Shown: positions 42,276 to 52,119 of the stretch, one piece after another
How positions within the stretch are numbered: the first letter of the stretch is position 1
Layout: the number at the start of each line of letters is the position of its first letter
DNA from: Fermentibacter sp963718745 [NCBI: Candidatus Fermentibacterota bacterium]
GTDB lineage: Bacteria > Fermentibacterota > Fermentibacteria > Fermentibacterales
Reading direction: 5' to 3'
Length of the DNA stretch: 64,000 nt
Assembly (NCBI GenBank): GCA_963718745.1
Contig: OY970370.1
Coordinates: 372,001 to 436,000, forward strand
Notes under the pieces: model-generated
What the model was told of the DNA's origin: nothing
The model's input: only the letters and a program-made list of their open reading frames with translations
Database searches by the model: none
Program-made: the position numbers and the translations under genes

Positions 42276-44129
42276 ATGCTGACCTGGTTTCGAGACAACG
42301 CGAAGATATTCCTCATTGCCATCATTGTCACTTTCGTTGTGCTGATCTTCGTAGACTGGGGAACTGGCAGACTCCGCAACAATTCCACTGCGCTCGGTGC
42401 GATTGCCCGGGTCGACGGCAGGGACGTCCCTCCCGAGGAGTACGATGCCAGCATCACGAACGTCTACTCCAGGATAGAGGAGCAGATGCGCGCGGTCGGT
42501 CATCCCAACCCGGAGACGGAGCTTGCCGTGATGTCCGGCATGATCCAGGACGCAGCCTTCGACGAGATGATAGACAACCGGGTCAGGGACTCCTATCTGC
42601 GGAGGATCCACTGGGGCATGCCCGAGGGCGCGGAGGGGGAGGCCTACATCAGGGCCGTCCTCGAGATGATGGGCTCGACGGATGTCGACACCGCCTGGAG
42701 GCAGTTCTCGGAGACCCCCGGCTTCCAGTCCCAGTTCTACGAAAGCATGCTCCAGATGAGAGCCGTCATGTTCCCCGCCGCGGTGCGCATGCAGAACATC
42801 TCATCCAGGGAGGAGCTCTCGTTCCACGTCGCTTCCTCCTACATGCCGGTCTCGGCGCGTTTCCTGGCTTTCCGGTCCAGTCCCGACATCCCCGGCGATC
42901 AGCAGCTACGGGAGTTCTACGACGGACATCCCGAGCTGTTCACGTACCCGCCCAACGCCAGGGTCCGCTACGCCGTCGTCGCCATCCAGCCGGACTCCTC
43001 GGACATCGCCGCCTCTGCGTCGACCGTGGATTCCCTGGCCATGTCCCAGAGCACGCCGGACACCGTAGTGATGACCAGGGGCAACCTGCTCGCCTTCGCC
43101 ATGATCGACTCCCTGCCCCCGGACGGTACGCTCACGGGGGGCTTCATCGGTAACTCGCTGCGCGGATCCGGGATACCCAGCTCCCACAGGGTCAGGATCG
43201 TATCGGTCGTCCCGTTCGCAGGCGATCCCGGATCGCTCGAGGACACCGTGACGGTCCTGCACTGGGAATCGCCGGTCCTCCCCGGGCGCGATGCACTCTA
43301 TTCGACGCTGCAGGGTGTAGAGGACAACATCGGGGGCCTTCTCTCGGGCGACGTCCCGTGGAGCGACTCCCTCATGGTCATGGACTGGGGGGAGATCTAC
43401 GTCGAGGAGAACGGCGCCCTCCCGGAGGGGATCCCCGCCTCCATGACAGCATTCGCCCTGGATACGGCCTGGGTCGACTCTGTCGGACCCGTCTTCTTCT
43501 CCACGGGGTACAGGGGCGGCTACCCCGCTCTCATCGTGGCGAAGAGGCTCGAGAGGACCCTGGAGACCAGGCTGATCCCCTTCGAGGAGGCGCAGGCTTC
43601 AGGCGAGCTGCTGATGACCGCCTATTCCTCGATCGCCGCGGAGTCCTCCCTTGCTGTTGCAGGAAGGGCTCTCGAAGAGATGAGGACGACCGGTGTCTCC
43701 CTGGGTGTCTATGCCGAGGCCGAATCGCTCATGCTCGGCACCACGCCCGAGTTCTCAGCCGCGGATGTGCGGATCGCCTCGGTGAATGATCCGGATTCCT
43801 ATGGCGGCCTGCTTTCGAACCGGGAGTTCGCCCTCGCGGCCCTGACAGCACCCCTCCTGACCCCTATCGGCCCGTTCAGGACCGGAGGAGGGGCCATGAT
43901 AGCCGAAATCACCAGCAGGACCGAGCTGCCCATGCCGGCCGACCCTGCGGTGCTCGCACCGATGTATCTCGCAGTCCAGGGCCAGCACGGGACGGAAGCC
44001 GTCAGAGCCCTCCTCGACATCCTCAGGGGAGAGGCATCCGTGGAGGATCTCAGGGACGAGTTCGAACAGGCCCTCAGGGAGAGAAGGGATTCTCCACAGG
44101 AAGCTCCGGCTCTGCCGGCCGGGTACTGA
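42276..44129 (+). CDS. PpiD/SurA-like membrane-anchored periplasmic chaperone
   Basis: 617 residues. A short cytosolic start (MLTWFRDNAK), one membrane anchor (about 11-28, IFLIAIIVTFVVLIFVDWG), then a SurA_N-type helical region with ARVDGRDVPPEEYDASI and MIQDAAFDEMIDNRV, typical of PpiD. The middle (about 220-430) contains segments like parvulin folds (DSLAMSQSTPDTVVMTRGNL, GSGIPSSHRVRIVSVVPF), but the parvulin active-site residues are not clear, so isomerase activity is uncertain. ATG 42276 follows GGGAGA. It should help fold outer-membrane proteins. Confidence 0.75.
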   Translation: MLTWFRDNAKIFLIAIIVTFVVLIFVDWGTGRLRNNSTALGAIARVDGRDVPPEEYDASITNVYSRIEEQMRAVGHPNPETELAVMSGMIQDAAFDEMIDNRVRDSYLRRIHWGMPEGAEGEAYIRAVLEMMGSTDVDTAWRQFSETPGFQSQFYESMLQMRAVMFPAAVRMQNISSREELSFHVASSYMPVSARFLAFRSSPDIPGDQQLREFYDGHPELFTYPPNARVRYAVVAIQPDSSDIAASASTVDSLAMSQSTPDTVVMTRGNLLAFAMIDSLPPDGTLTGGFIGNSLRGSGIPSSHRVRIVSVVPFAGDPGSLEDTVTVLHWESPVLPGRDALYSTLQGVEDNIGGLLSGDVPWSDSLMVMDWGEIYVEENGALPEGIPASMTAFALDTAWVDSVGPVFFSTGYRGGYPALIVAKRLERTLETRLIPFEEAQASGELLMTAYSSIAAESSLAVAGRALEEMRTTGVSLGVYAEAESLMLGTTPEFSAADVRIASVNDPDSYGGLLSNREFALAALTAPLLTPIGPFRTGGGAMIAEITSRTELPMPADPAVLAPMYLAVQGQHGTEAVRALLDILRGEASVEDLRDEFEQALRERRDSPQEAPALPAGY

Positions 44130-44240
44130 TCCCCTTGCTCCCGCGCCGTCCCGCTCCCCGGGAACGGCCGGCGGACGATCCGTTCAACCGTTCGTGATGA
44201 TGAGACAGTGTCGGTCAGGTGAGCGACATGGAATGAATCC

Positions 44241-44271
44241 GGATGCCGGGTGCCTCGGGTACCCGGCATTC
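44241..44271. terminator. possible terminator hairpin downstream of the PpiD-like gene
   Basis: ATGCCGGGT and ACCCGGCAT form a 9-bp stem; TTCTTCG follows on the + strand. It lies between the convergent stops at 44129 and 44311. Confidence 0.45.
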
Positions 44272-44310
44272 TTCGTCACGGGGCCGGTCGTCGTGATGAT
44301 GCGACCGCGA

Positions 44311-45261
44311 TCATCCCCTCCTGCCCTCCCTGAAGAGGAGCACCAGGAAGAACGGCCCTCCCAGGATCGACATTACTATTCCGATCGGTATCTCGGCTGG
44401 TGAGGCCACGAGCCTGGAAACCACGTCGGCGAACAGCAGCACGATCATCCCGCCGAGGGCCGAGGCCGGGAGGAGGGTCCTGTTGTCCGATCCGGCCAGC
44501 CTCCTCATCACATGCGGGACGATGAGGCCGACGAATCCGACCGGACCCACCGCTCCCACGGCGCCCCCCGCCAGCAGGGACGATGCAAGCAGCAGCGCGT
44601 TCCGTTCCGCGGAGACATGCACGCCCCTCGATGCCGCCAGTTCGTCGCCCATCGAGAGCTGGTTCAGCGTTCCGGACCTGGGTAGGGCGACGAGCATTCC
44701 GACCACGGTGAAGGGGAGCAGGAAGAGGGGAACCGCTCCGTCCACGGCTGCGAGGTCCCCCATCATCCAGCGGACTATCTCGACAAGCCTCGATGCCGGG
44801 CTGAAGTACTCGAGGAGCAGCAGAAGCGACGCCCCGAGGAGGTTCACCGTGACCCCGGCGAGGATGAGCCTCGACGAGTCCTCTCCCCCGGCGGCCCTCG
44901 CCAGCGCCCAGACCACGAATGATGCCGCGAGGGCGCCGGCGCACCCTGCCCCGAGGAAGACTATCACGGGGAGCATGGGCTGCAGGATTATGAGGGCACC
45001 CGCCGCCAGACCCGCGCCCGCCGAGATTCCGAGAGTGTAGGGTGTGGCGAGCTCGTTCCTGAGGAGCCCCTGGAGCAGACATCCGGAGACTGCGAGGGAG
45101 GATCCCGCCAGCAGGGCGAGAGCGGTCCGGGGCAGCCTCAGGCGGAGCGTCAGCCAGTCGTCCGGGAAGCCCATCGGACCGCAGGACAGTGAAAGGACGA
45201 CCCCCAGGGCGAGCAGCGCCGCCAGGGAGATCCAGAAGACTGCCGATCCCCTGGTGTTCAT
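44311..45261 (-). CDS. FecCD/BtuC-type ABC transporter permease
   Basis: 316 residues with about nine helices. Family blocks: RLRLPRTALALLAGSSLAVSG, LLQGLLRNELATPYTLGISA (BtuC LAxPxxLGxSxGA-like), GGEDSSRLILAGVTVN and the coupling helix ASRGVHVSAERN. GPVGFVGLIVPHVMRRLAG completes the signature. It forms the channel for a B12, siderophore or haem-type importer with the ATPase and binding protein encoded just upstream. The ATG overlaps the ATPase stop by 4 nt. Confidence 0.92.
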   Translation of the reverse strand: MNTRGSAVFWISLAALLALGVVLSLSCGPMGFPDDWLTLRLRLPRTALALLAGSSLAVSGCLLQGLLRNELATPYTLGISAGAGLAAGALIILQPMLPVIVFLGAGCAGALAASFVVWALARAAGGEDSSRLILAGVTVNLLGASLLLLLEYFSPASRLVEIVRWMMGDLAAVDGAVPLFLLPFTVVGMLVALPRSGTLNQLSMGDELAASRGVHVSAERNALLLASSLLAGGAVGAVGPVGFVGLIVPHVMRRLAGSDNRTLLPASALGGMIVLLFADVVSRLVASPAEIPIGIVMSILGGPFFLVLLFREGRRG

Positions 45262-46040
45262 GCGCGCTCCTCGAGAAGCGGTATGACGGAGAAGCCTCCC
45301 CGGCCGTCGGGAACCACTGCGAGCTCGACCCCGAAGACATCACGGAGCACCTTGTCGGTGCAGACCTCCTGCGGCGAGCCGAACGACCTGCACGTGCCGC
45401 CGGAGATGGCCATCATGGTGTTGACGAACCTGCTCGCTATCCCGAGCTCGTGAGTGCTGGCCAGGATCGTGACGCCCATCGAGCCCAGGCGGTCCAGAAG
45501 CTTCCAGACGTCGATCTGATGCCTGAAGTCCAGCGAGGCTGCGGGTTCGTCCAGCAGCAGGAGGGCAGGCTTCTGGGCGAGGGCGGAGGCGAGCATGACC
45601 AGCCGCCTTTCTCCTCCGGAGAGTTCACAGAAGTGCCTGCCGGAGAGCCCGGATACTCCCGTGAGATCCATGCATTCTCGCGCCGTCGCGACATCCGATT
45701 CGCTGTCCGGGCTCCATGAGGACCTGTGCGGGTGCCTGCCGAGCAGGACGGTCTCCAGGACGGTGAGCCTCGAGTGGTGGTTGTACTCCTGAGGCAGGAA
45801 GGAAGTGAGCCTGGCGAGCTCCATCCTCGTCATACCCCCGCTGTCCATGCCAGCGATCAGCACCTCTCCCGTCCGCCTGATGCCCAGGTTGAGGATTGCT
45901 CTCAGGAGAGTGCTCTTCCCCGCTCCGTTGGGGCCGATTATCGCACAGACGTCCCCCCTGTCGAGACAGAAGGACACGCCGGAGAGGATCGGGGCATCCG
46001 AATATCCCGCCTCGAGATTCCTGACGGTCAGCTGCTGCAA
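45258..46040 (-). CDS. B12/siderophore-type ABC transporter ATP-binding protein
   Basis: 260 residues. Walker A GPNAGGKST-type GPNGAGKSTLLRAI, Q-loop PQEYNHHSRLTVLETVLLGR, signature LSGGERRLVMLASALAQ, Walker B LLLLDEPAASLD and H-loop STHELG. It energises the permease encoded next. TTG start at 46040, within the last codons of the binding-protein gene (13-nt overlap), implying coupled translation. Confidence 0.93.
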   Translation of the reverse strand: MQQLTVRNLEAGYSDAPILSGVSFCLDRGDVCAIIGPNGAGKSTLLRAILNLGIRRTGEVLIAGMDSGGMTRMELARLTSFLPQEYNHHSRLTVLETVLLGRHPHRSSWSPDSESDVATARECMDLTGVSGLSGRHFCELSGGERRLVMLASALAQKPALLLLDEPAASLDFRHQIDVWKLLDRLGSMGVTILASTHELGIASRFVNTMMAISGGTCRSFGSPQEVCTDKVLRDVFGVELAVVPDGRGGFSVIPLLEERA

Positions 46041-46858
46041 AGGGTGCCGAACCTCCGCGCGATGAGGGCGAGCCTCGAGCCGGGGATCATGATGAAGTCC
46101 TCGAATGCGAAGAGAACATGCTCCCCGGGAAATGCGGCCCGGCTCCAGAATTCTCTCTCCGATGCCGCTATGTCGGCGCTGTCCGCAGCCATGCCGGGGA
46201 AGAGATGGAGGATGTAGTCAGGCGAGAGGCAGACGACCCCCTCGACGGACACAGCCGGATAGGAGCCGGCCTCCGGAGCGAGAAGGTCCAGCCCGATCCT
46301 CTCGCAGAGGCCTTCGTACCAGGTCCCGTGTCCGGCCAGGGTCATCATCCCGTCTCCGGTCTCGTGCCAGACCACGACCACAACGGATGGGCCGGGGGCG
46401 CCGATCGATGTGCGGATCGAATCCATGGTAGTCTCCAGGTCCGCCCTGTATCCCGACAGGTCGGCCCCCCACCCGGCTTCGAGGGAGTCGGCAGCCGCCA
46501 TGACGTCCTCGAACGTGTCGAACGAGAACGAGTGGTACTCCGCGCCGATCAGCGTGCACAGCGCGCTCAGGTCGGGATTCCTTCCCACGGACATGACGTC
46601 GGTGGGACGGAGCATGACGAGCGCCTCGGTGGAAGGATCCAGATAACCCCCCAGCCTCGGGAGGGAATCGAGCTCGGAAGGCCAGGTCGTGTACCTGTCG
46701 ACTCCGCATACGAGGTGCCCTATGCCGCCTTCGCAGGCCAGCTCGACCAGGGAGGGTCCGAAGACCGCCAGCCGGGGCCCCGTCTCCCCCTGAGGCGCTC
46801 CACCCCGGCAGGAGCATGCCGACAGCGCGGCCAGGACCGTCAGATCACGAATCCTCAT
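46028..46858 (-). CDS. BtuF/FecB-type periplasmic binding lipoprotein
   Basis: 276 residues. Signal with lipobox-like LSACSC, then RLAVFGPSLVELACEGGIGH, LVCGVDRYTTWPSELDSLPR, LGGYLDPSTEALVMLRPTDV, the classic start of BtuF-like binding proteins. DSIRTSIGAPGPSVVVVVWH and SYPAVSVEGVVCLSPDYILH belong to the C-terminal lobe. Ligand likely corrinoid, haem or siderophore; sequence alone does not decide. The ATG lies 14 nt inside the end of the sigma-factor gene. Confidence 0.88.
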   Translation of the reverse strand: MRIRDLTVLAALSACSCRGGAPQGETGPRLAVFGPSLVELACEGGIGHLVCGVDRYTTWPSELDSLPRLGGYLDPSTEALVMLRPTDVMSVGRNPDLSALCTLIGAEYHSFSFDTFEDVMAAADSLEAGWGADLSGYRADLETTMDSIRTSIGAPGPSVVVVVWHETGDGMMTLAGHGTWYEGLCERIGLDLLAPEAGSYPAVSVEGVVCLSPDYILHLFPGMAADSADIAASEREFWSRAAFPGEHVLFAFEDFIMIPGSRLALIARRFGTLCSS

Positions 46859-48038
46859 TGCAGTCCTCCGGGAAGAGGATGCCTATCTCCTTGAGCTTCT
46901 GCAGGGCGCGTGACTCGAGCTGGCGCACCCTCTCCCTGCTCAGGTCCATCTCCCTGCCGATCTGGGCCAGGGTCACCGGTTCCGAACCGTCCAGACCGTA
47001 CTTCCGCAGGATTATCCTCTTCTCGCGGTCGTCCAGCGCCTTGAGCGCCTTGCGGATCCTCTCCTTCAGATCCCTCCGCACCGCATCGGACACGGCACCC
47101 CTCCCGGGAGGCGTCATGCTTATGAGGTCGTGTATCGTGGAATCCCCGTCCTCCCCGAGGCTCCGGTCGAGCGAGAGGGTCTCGAGAGATGACTGGTGAA
47201 CCGCGCGGAGCATCTCGAGGGTGACGCCTATCTCTTCGACGAGCTCCTCCTCCGACGGATATCGGCCGAGCTTCTCCAGGTACTGCTGCCTGACCCTCCC
47301 CATCTCCCCCTGCAGGATCGACGCGTGGGCGGGTATCCTGATCAGTCTCGCATTGCGCATGAGAGCCTTGAGGATGGCCTGGCGGATCCACCAGACCGCG
47401 TATGTGGAGAACCTGAATCCCCGGTGGAAGTCGAAGCGCCTGGCTGCTGCGATGAGACCCTCGCATCCCTCCTGGACGAGATCCATCTCGTCCACCGGGG
47501 TCAGCCTCCCGTATCTCCGGGCCCACTTCACCACGAGACGGATGTTGGCTTCGACCAGCCTCTCCAGGACTCCGGACTGCAGCTTCCTGGCCTGGTGGAA
47601 CCCGGCGGCGGCCGGGTCCTCCGGGGCATCGCCGCAGGGCTCCCCCGCGTATCTGGAATCGAAGACCGCCGTGCCTGCCTTCTCGATGAAAACCCAGTTC
47701 GGATGGACGGCGAGCACGGTCCCGGCTGTGAGGTCGCCTTCCGCCAGCCTGCACGCGAGGTCCAGCAATCCGCTCTTCCTGTCGTCGGGAAGGATCCCGT
47801 TCCGGATACCCCAGATGGTCCTGTCCACGACCTCGACAGGGCATTGTTCGCCGTTCGCGAGAGCCTTCAGGGGCTCCAGGAACGCTGCCCTGCCCTCGGG
47901 CGACGACAGGAGTGCCGACAGCATGCCGCTCCTGGCTTCGTCCATCCTCAGGGCAAGCTCGGCCTCGAGCTCGGGGGTCAGTACGGGAACGACGTCTATC
48001 GCCCTGTAGAAGAGAGTGCCGGAGCTGAAGTCAGGCAT
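46845..48038 (-). CDS. rpoD: group 1/2 sigma-70 factor (RpoD-like)
   Basis: About 397 residues. Region 1.2 is FYRAIDVVPVLTPELEAELA; an unusual insert of about 90 residues (position ~60-150) follows; region 2 is NIRLVVKWARRYGRLTPVDE, MDLVQEGCEGLIAAARRFDF and RGFRFSTYAVWWIRQAILKA; region 3 RIPAHASILQG; region 4 DREKRIILRKYGLDGSEPVT and DLSRERVRQLESRALQKLKE. dnaG lies just upstream, the order of the classic macromolecular-synthesis operon, which supports a housekeeping role, though the divergent 2.1 motif leaves an RpoS-like role possible. ATG 48038 overlaps the dnaG stop by 8 nt. Confidence 0.85.
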   Translation of the reverse strand: MPDFSSGTLFYRAIDVVPVLTPELEAELALRMDEARSGMLSALLSSPEGRAAFLEPLKALANGEQCPVEVVDRTIWGIRNGILPDDRKSGLLDLACRLAEGDLTAGTVLAVHPNWVFIEKAGTAVFDSRYAGEPCGDAPEDPAAAGFHQARKLQSGVLERLVEANIRLVVKWARRYGRLTPVDEMDLVQEGCEGLIAAARRFDFHRGFRFSTYAVWWIRQAILKALMRNARLIRIPAHASILQGEMGRVRQQYLEKLGRYPSEEELVEEIGVTLEMLRAVHQSSLETLSLDRSLGEDGDSTIHDLISMTPPGRGAVSDAVRRDLKERIRKALKALDDREKRIILRKYGLDGSEPVTLAQIGREMDLSRERVRQLESRALQKLKEIGILFPEDCNEDS

Positions 48039-49749
48039 CCCGCCCACCGTTTCGTGATGACCCGGAACCGAGATCGGACATCTCTCTCAGGATCGCCTTC
48101 CCTTCCTCCTCCCCGGCCTCGAGCAGCTGTGCCCTGAGTATGGCCAGCCTGTTTGCAGTCCTCTTCCTGGCAACCCTCGCACGAACGCGTTCCCGGTCGG
48201 ATTCCTCGAGCGGATTCTCGTCCGCAGCAACGGCGATCGAGGTGAAGAGAGACACGAGTTCCGGGGCGAGGTCCGAAACCCGTGGCCTCGGATCGCCGGT
48301 GGTGGCTGCGTCCTTCAGGGCGGAGAAAAGCCCTCTGGCCGCCTCCGATTCGAAGTCGCCCGGCTCCAGGAACGCGAGCAGATCCCTGTCGAGACCGCCG
48401 TCGCCGCCCGACAGGAGTGCCTTGAGGAGAGCGTTGTCGGTCCTGCCCGTGTTAGATGCCACGAGGGCTATCCTCGGGGGGACAGCCACCGGTTCGCTTC
48501 CCAGCTGTCCTTCGAGCGCCTCCATCGAGTAGCCGGTCATCTCGGAGATCCTTCTGAGCAGGGTCTCCCGCAGGATCGGCCCGGAGGCGCTGCCGGCGAG
48601 CGACAGAAGCCGCTTGACCGCGATGACCGATTTCCCGGAAGCCTCGATCCTCTTCCATCCCCCAGCCAGGGAGGCGGCGAAAGTGACAGGGTCGGAAGCG
48701 GTCTCGACCTTCCCGATGAAGGCGTCGATACCCCTCTGTGCGACGAAATCATCCGGATCGAGCCCTTCCTCCAGCTTCACCACACCGGGGTAGCAGCCCT
48801 CTGCGAGCAGTATCCCGCAGGCTTTGAGCGCAGCCTTGCATCCGGCGGCGTCACCGTCGTAGCAGATTATCACCCCTGGCGCGAGGGCAGCCAGCTGTCT
48901 CGCCTGAGCCTGGGTGATGGCCGTCCCGCACGTCGCAACGACACACTGGAGACCGGACTGGTAGAGCCTCGCGTGGTCGAAGTAACCCTCCACGAGGATG
49001 ACGGTCTCCACGTCCCTTGCCGCGCTCCTCGCCTCCGTGAAGCCGTAGAGGAGGTCGCCCTTGTGGTATACAGGGGTATCGGGTCCGTTGAGGTACTTGG
49101 GTTCCGTCCCGGAAATGGTCCTGCCTCCGAAACTCACGGTGCGTCCCCTCCTGTCCCTGATGGGGAAGAGGATCCTCTCGCGGAAACGGTCGTAGGTGGA
49201 TCCCGATCCGGAGGTGGAGGCAAGGCCTGCTTCGATGATCGTGCTCCCGGAGTAGCCGAGGCCGGACAGGTGTCTCGTCAGGACTCCGCCCGGAGGCGCC
49301 CACCCCACGCCCAGGCTCTTCACGGTCGACTGCGAGATCCCTCTCTCCTCGAGGTAGCTCCGGACAGGAGAGGCGGATTCCCTGCCGAGGCAGTCGACGA
49401 AGAAGGAGTGAGCCTCGGCGATCATCCTCCTGAGGTTCCCCCCGGGGTCCGCCGGAGCATCCCGGGAGACGTCTATGCCGTACTCTGCGGCAAGCTCCTC
49501 GAGGGCGTCCCTGAAGGAGATCCCCATGTAGTTCATCAGGAAGGTGAAGACGTCCCCTCCGGCACCGCATCCGAAACAGTGGAAAGCCTGCCTCTGGGGG
49601 GAGACATGGAAGGAGGGCGTCTTCTCCTTGTGGAAGGGGCACAGCCCCTTCAATCCGGAGCCGCTCCTTGCCAGCGTGACGTGCCGGCCTATGACGGCCG
49701 CTATGTCGGCGGCGTCCTTGACCCTTCCTGCGGCGCTTTCATCGTACAT
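48031..49749 (-). CDS. dnaG: DNA primase
   Basis: 572 residues. The CHC2 zinc finger CPFHKEKTPSFHVSP...HCFGCGAGG, the RNA-polymerase-like core (RILFPIRDRRGRTVSFGGRT) and the Toprim segment VILVEGYFDHARLYQSGLQC with CYDGDAAGCKAA are all seen. The C-terminal helicase-binding part (about 430-572) is short and divergent. It makes RNA primers for replication. mutS2 ends 16 nt upstream; rpoD-like overlaps its stop. Confidence 0.94.
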   Translation of the reverse strand: MYDESAAGRVKDAADIAAVIGRHVTLARSGSGLKGLCPFHKEKTPSFHVSPQRQAFHCFGCGAGGDVFTFLMNYMGISFRDALEELAAEYGIDVSRDAPADPGGNLRRMIAEAHSFFVDCLGRESASPVRSYLEERGISQSTVKSLGVGWAPPGGVLTRHLSGLGYSGSTIIEAGLASTSGSGSTYDRFRERILFPIRDRRGRTVSFGGRTISGTEPKYLNGPDTPVYHKGDLLYGFTEARSAARDVETVILVEGYFDHARLYQSGLQCVVATCGTAITQAQARQLAALAPGVIICYDGDAAGCKAALKACGILLAEGCYPGVVKLEEGLDPDDFVAQRGIDAFIGKVETASDPVTFAASLAGGWKRIEASGKSVIAVKRLLSLAGSASGPILRETLLRRISEMTGYSMEALEGQLGSEPVAVPPRIALVASNTGRTDNALLKALLSGGDGGLDRDLLAFLEPGDFESEAARGLFSALKDAATTGDPRPRVSDLAPELVSLFTSIAVAADENPLEESDRERVRARVARKRTANRLAILRAQLLEAGEEEGKAILREMSDLGSGSSRNGGRDA

Positions 49750-49764
49750 GGCCGGGAAGGAGTC

Positions 49765-52119
49765 TCACCCCCGGCCCCTGAGCACGGCGATCGTCACTCC
49801 CGTACCTCCTTCGTGCGGCTCCGCCATCGAGTAGGAGGACACACGCCTGTCCCTCTTCAGGAACTCCAGGACCGCCTTCATCAGGATGCCCTTGCCCTTG
49901 CCATGGATTATGCGCAATCTGAACAGGCCCGAGGCCGCGCAGGAATCGATCCTGACATCGAGTTCCCCGAGGGCTTCCTCCGAGGACATCCCCCTCATGT
50001 CTATCTCGTTGGAGACTGCAGTCATCGAATAGAAGGCAGGCGACTCGAGCGTACGCCCCCCTCCCCCCGGAGCCGGAGTCAGCTCGTCCAGGGGCTTTTC
50101 GACTCTGACGCAGCCGAACCGGACCACGGCTGCGCCCCCTCTGATATCCTCGACGATCCCCGAGCCCTTCCAGCCTTCGACGGATACGGAGTCGCCCGGA
50201 CCGATTCCCGCGCCGGACGACCGTTCCTCCACGGGCGGCTTCGGGGGGGGAGGCAGGGGGAGGTCCTTGGACAGCTCCCTGATCGCCCTCCTCGCCTCCT
50301 TCCTCTCCACCGGATCCGCACTCCTCAGGCGCGAGAGCATGGAGTCCGCCCTGGAGTTGATTTCCTTCAGACAATCCTCCGCCTGCCGCGCGACATCACG
50401 CTTCTGCCTGTCCGCATCCCTCTTCTGGATTTCGAGGAGCTCCTCCAGCTCGGCTCCGAGCTTCTCCGCATTCTCCGCAGTCCGCCTGGCCTCCGACCTC
50501 TCGAGTTCGAGGACCTGTATCTCGGACTCGAGCTGGGAGATGAGCCGGTCGAGCCTGAACGCGTCCTGCGACAGCCCAGAAGCCCTCTCCAGGAGAGGCT
50601 CGGGAAAACCCATCCTCCCGGCGATCTCGAACGTGAAGGACGATCCCGGCAGCCCGAACTTGAATCTGTAGTCCGGCGACAGCTCCGCATCGTCGAAGTT
50701 CATGCAGGCGTTATAGAAACCCTCGTGTGACGAGGCGAGCGATTTGAGCTGTCCGAGATGCGTGGTCGTAACGACCCTGGCGCCGCTGTCTGCGAGGCTC
50801 TCGAGCAGCACGGCCGCGAGCGCAGACCCGGTCAGGGGGTCCGTTCCGCCTGCAGGTTCGTCGATTATCGCGAGAGTGTGTTCGTCGGCGGTCTCGAGCA
50901 TCTCCAGCTCGTCACGGAGCCTTGCCGAATATGTGCTGAGGCGCTCCTGGAGGGACTGCCTGTCCCCTATCGAGACGAGTATCCTCTTGAAATGAGGCAG
51001 GGTGGACCCCGCCCCCGCGGAGGCGCCGAGGCCGCTCTGGCTGCAGCAGACGGCCAGGCCCAGAGTCTTGACCAGGACCGTCTTGCCTCCGGCGTTGGGC
51101 CCGCTGATGATCAGGACGCGCCAGTCGGAAGGCAGCAGGATGTCGTTCGAAACGGATTCTCCCGCGGGTATCAGCGGATGCCTTGCAGCGAGCAGACTTA
51201 CAGGTCCTTCCGAAGGGAAGCTCGTACCCGCCTCCAGGTGGAAGCGCGCCCTGGCGAATACCGAATCGAGGGTCATGGCCGCATCCGAGCCTGCGCGGAT
51301 CACGGGCGAGTTCTCCCTGAGCATCGAGGTCGCCTCGCGCAGGATCCGCCTCTCCTCCTGCTGCAGCTCGATCAGTGTCTCCTGCAGCCTGTTGCCGGAT
51401 TCCAGCAGCCCTGCAGGCTCGATGAAGACCGTGCCCCCCGAATCGGACCTGTCGTGTATCATCCCGGGCAGGGAGCCCCGTTTGGAGGCGATCATCGGGA
51501 TGACTACCCGCCCGTTGCGGATGGAGGGAGGCGCGTCCCTCGAGGCGCCTGTCGCGACCATCCTCTCGGAGATGCGTGCAGCCTCGCGGGAGATCGACTC
51601 CCTTATCCTGCCTGCATTCCGGGCGAGCCTCGACAGCAGTTCGGAGGCGTCCGGGGCGACCGTGCCCTCGGGCGTGGTTATCCGTAGCAGATGCCTCGTG
51701 AGGGGGGACAGATCGGGCAGCGCCGAGAGTGCGTCCGCCAGGACGCCTTCCGTCCAGGGCAGCCCGGTGCCGTCCAGCGAGGAGCGGAACTCGGAGAGGG
51801 AGGCGAGCGACTCGGCAGCCACCCTCATGATTCCTGGCTCCACGGCCACGGCTCCGCCTTCGAGCTGGTCGAGGATGTCGAACAGGGGATCCACGGCTCC
51901 GCCGGGCAGAGCAGCCCCTGCAGCCAGGAGTCCGGCTGCCTCGAGGGTCTCTTCTGCCAGCCTGCCCGCGTGGACGCTGTCTGCCGAAGGCTCCAGAGCC
52001 CTGACCAGGTCCGCCCCCCTGGAGCTCCCGGCCAGGCGTGCTACCCTGTCAAGTATCCTGTCGTACTCGAGCAGTGCGAGGTGCTTATCCATCTCCTGCC
52101 GCGGGAGCGGACGAGTCAC
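49765..52119 (-). CDS. mutS2: MutS2-type ATPase with C-terminal Smr domain
   Basis: 784 residues. Walker A LIISGPNAGGKTVLVKTLGL, Walker B LAIIDEPAGGTDPLTGSALA and HxLG-type TTTHLGQLKSLA define the MutS-like ATPase; a coiled-coil region follows (about 510-600), and the C-terminal Smr domain reads NEIDMRGMSSEEALGELDVR and LRIIHGKGKGILMKAVLEFL (H-G-x-G). MutS2 acts on recombination intermediates or collided ribosomes. GTG 52119 overlaps the dnaJ stop (GTGA). Confidence 0.93.
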   Translation of the reverse strand: MTRPLPRQEMDKHLALLEYDRILDRVARLAGSSRGADLVRALEPSADSVHAGRLAEETLEAAGLLAAGAALPGGAVDPLFDILDQLEGGAVAVEPGIMRVAAESLASLSEFRSSLDGTGLPWTEGVLADALSALPDLSPLTRHLLRITTPEGTVAPDASELLSRLARNAGRIRESISREAARISERMVATGASRDAPPSIRNGRVVIPMIASKRGSLPGMIHDRSDSGGTVFIEPAGLLESGNRLQETLIELQQEERRILREATSMLRENSPVIRAGSDAAMTLDSVFARARFHLEAGTSFPSEGPVSLLAARHPLIPAGESVSNDILLPSDWRVLIISGPNAGGKTVLVKTLGLAVCCSQSGLGASAGAGSTLPHFKRILVSIGDRQSLQERLSTYSARLRDELEMLETADEHTLAIIDEPAGGTDPLTGSALAAVLLESLADSGARVVTTTHLGQLKSLASSHEGFYNACMNFDDAELSPDYRFKFGLPGSSFTFEIAGRMGFPEPLLERASGLSQDAFRLDRLISQLESEIQVLELERSEARRTAENAEKLGAELEELLEIQKRDADRQKRDVARQAEDCLKEINSRADSMLSRLRSADPVERKEARRAIRELSKDLPLPPPPKPPVEERSSGAGIGPGDSVSVEGWKGSGIVEDIRGGAAVVRFGCVRVEKPLDELTPAPGGGGRTLESPAFYSMTAVSNEIDMRGMSSEEALGELDVRIDSCAASGLFRLRIIHGKGKGILMKAVLEFLKRDRRVSSYSMAEPHEGGTGVTIAVLRGRG

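Noticed and set aside
44311-46858. B12 riboswitch controlling the ABC importer
   Set aside because: No leader exists before the binding-protein gene, which starts inside the sigma-factor gene.
48973-50730. 585-codon open frame antisense to dnaG and mutS2
   Set aside because: Spans two well-supported genes on the other strand and has no domain.
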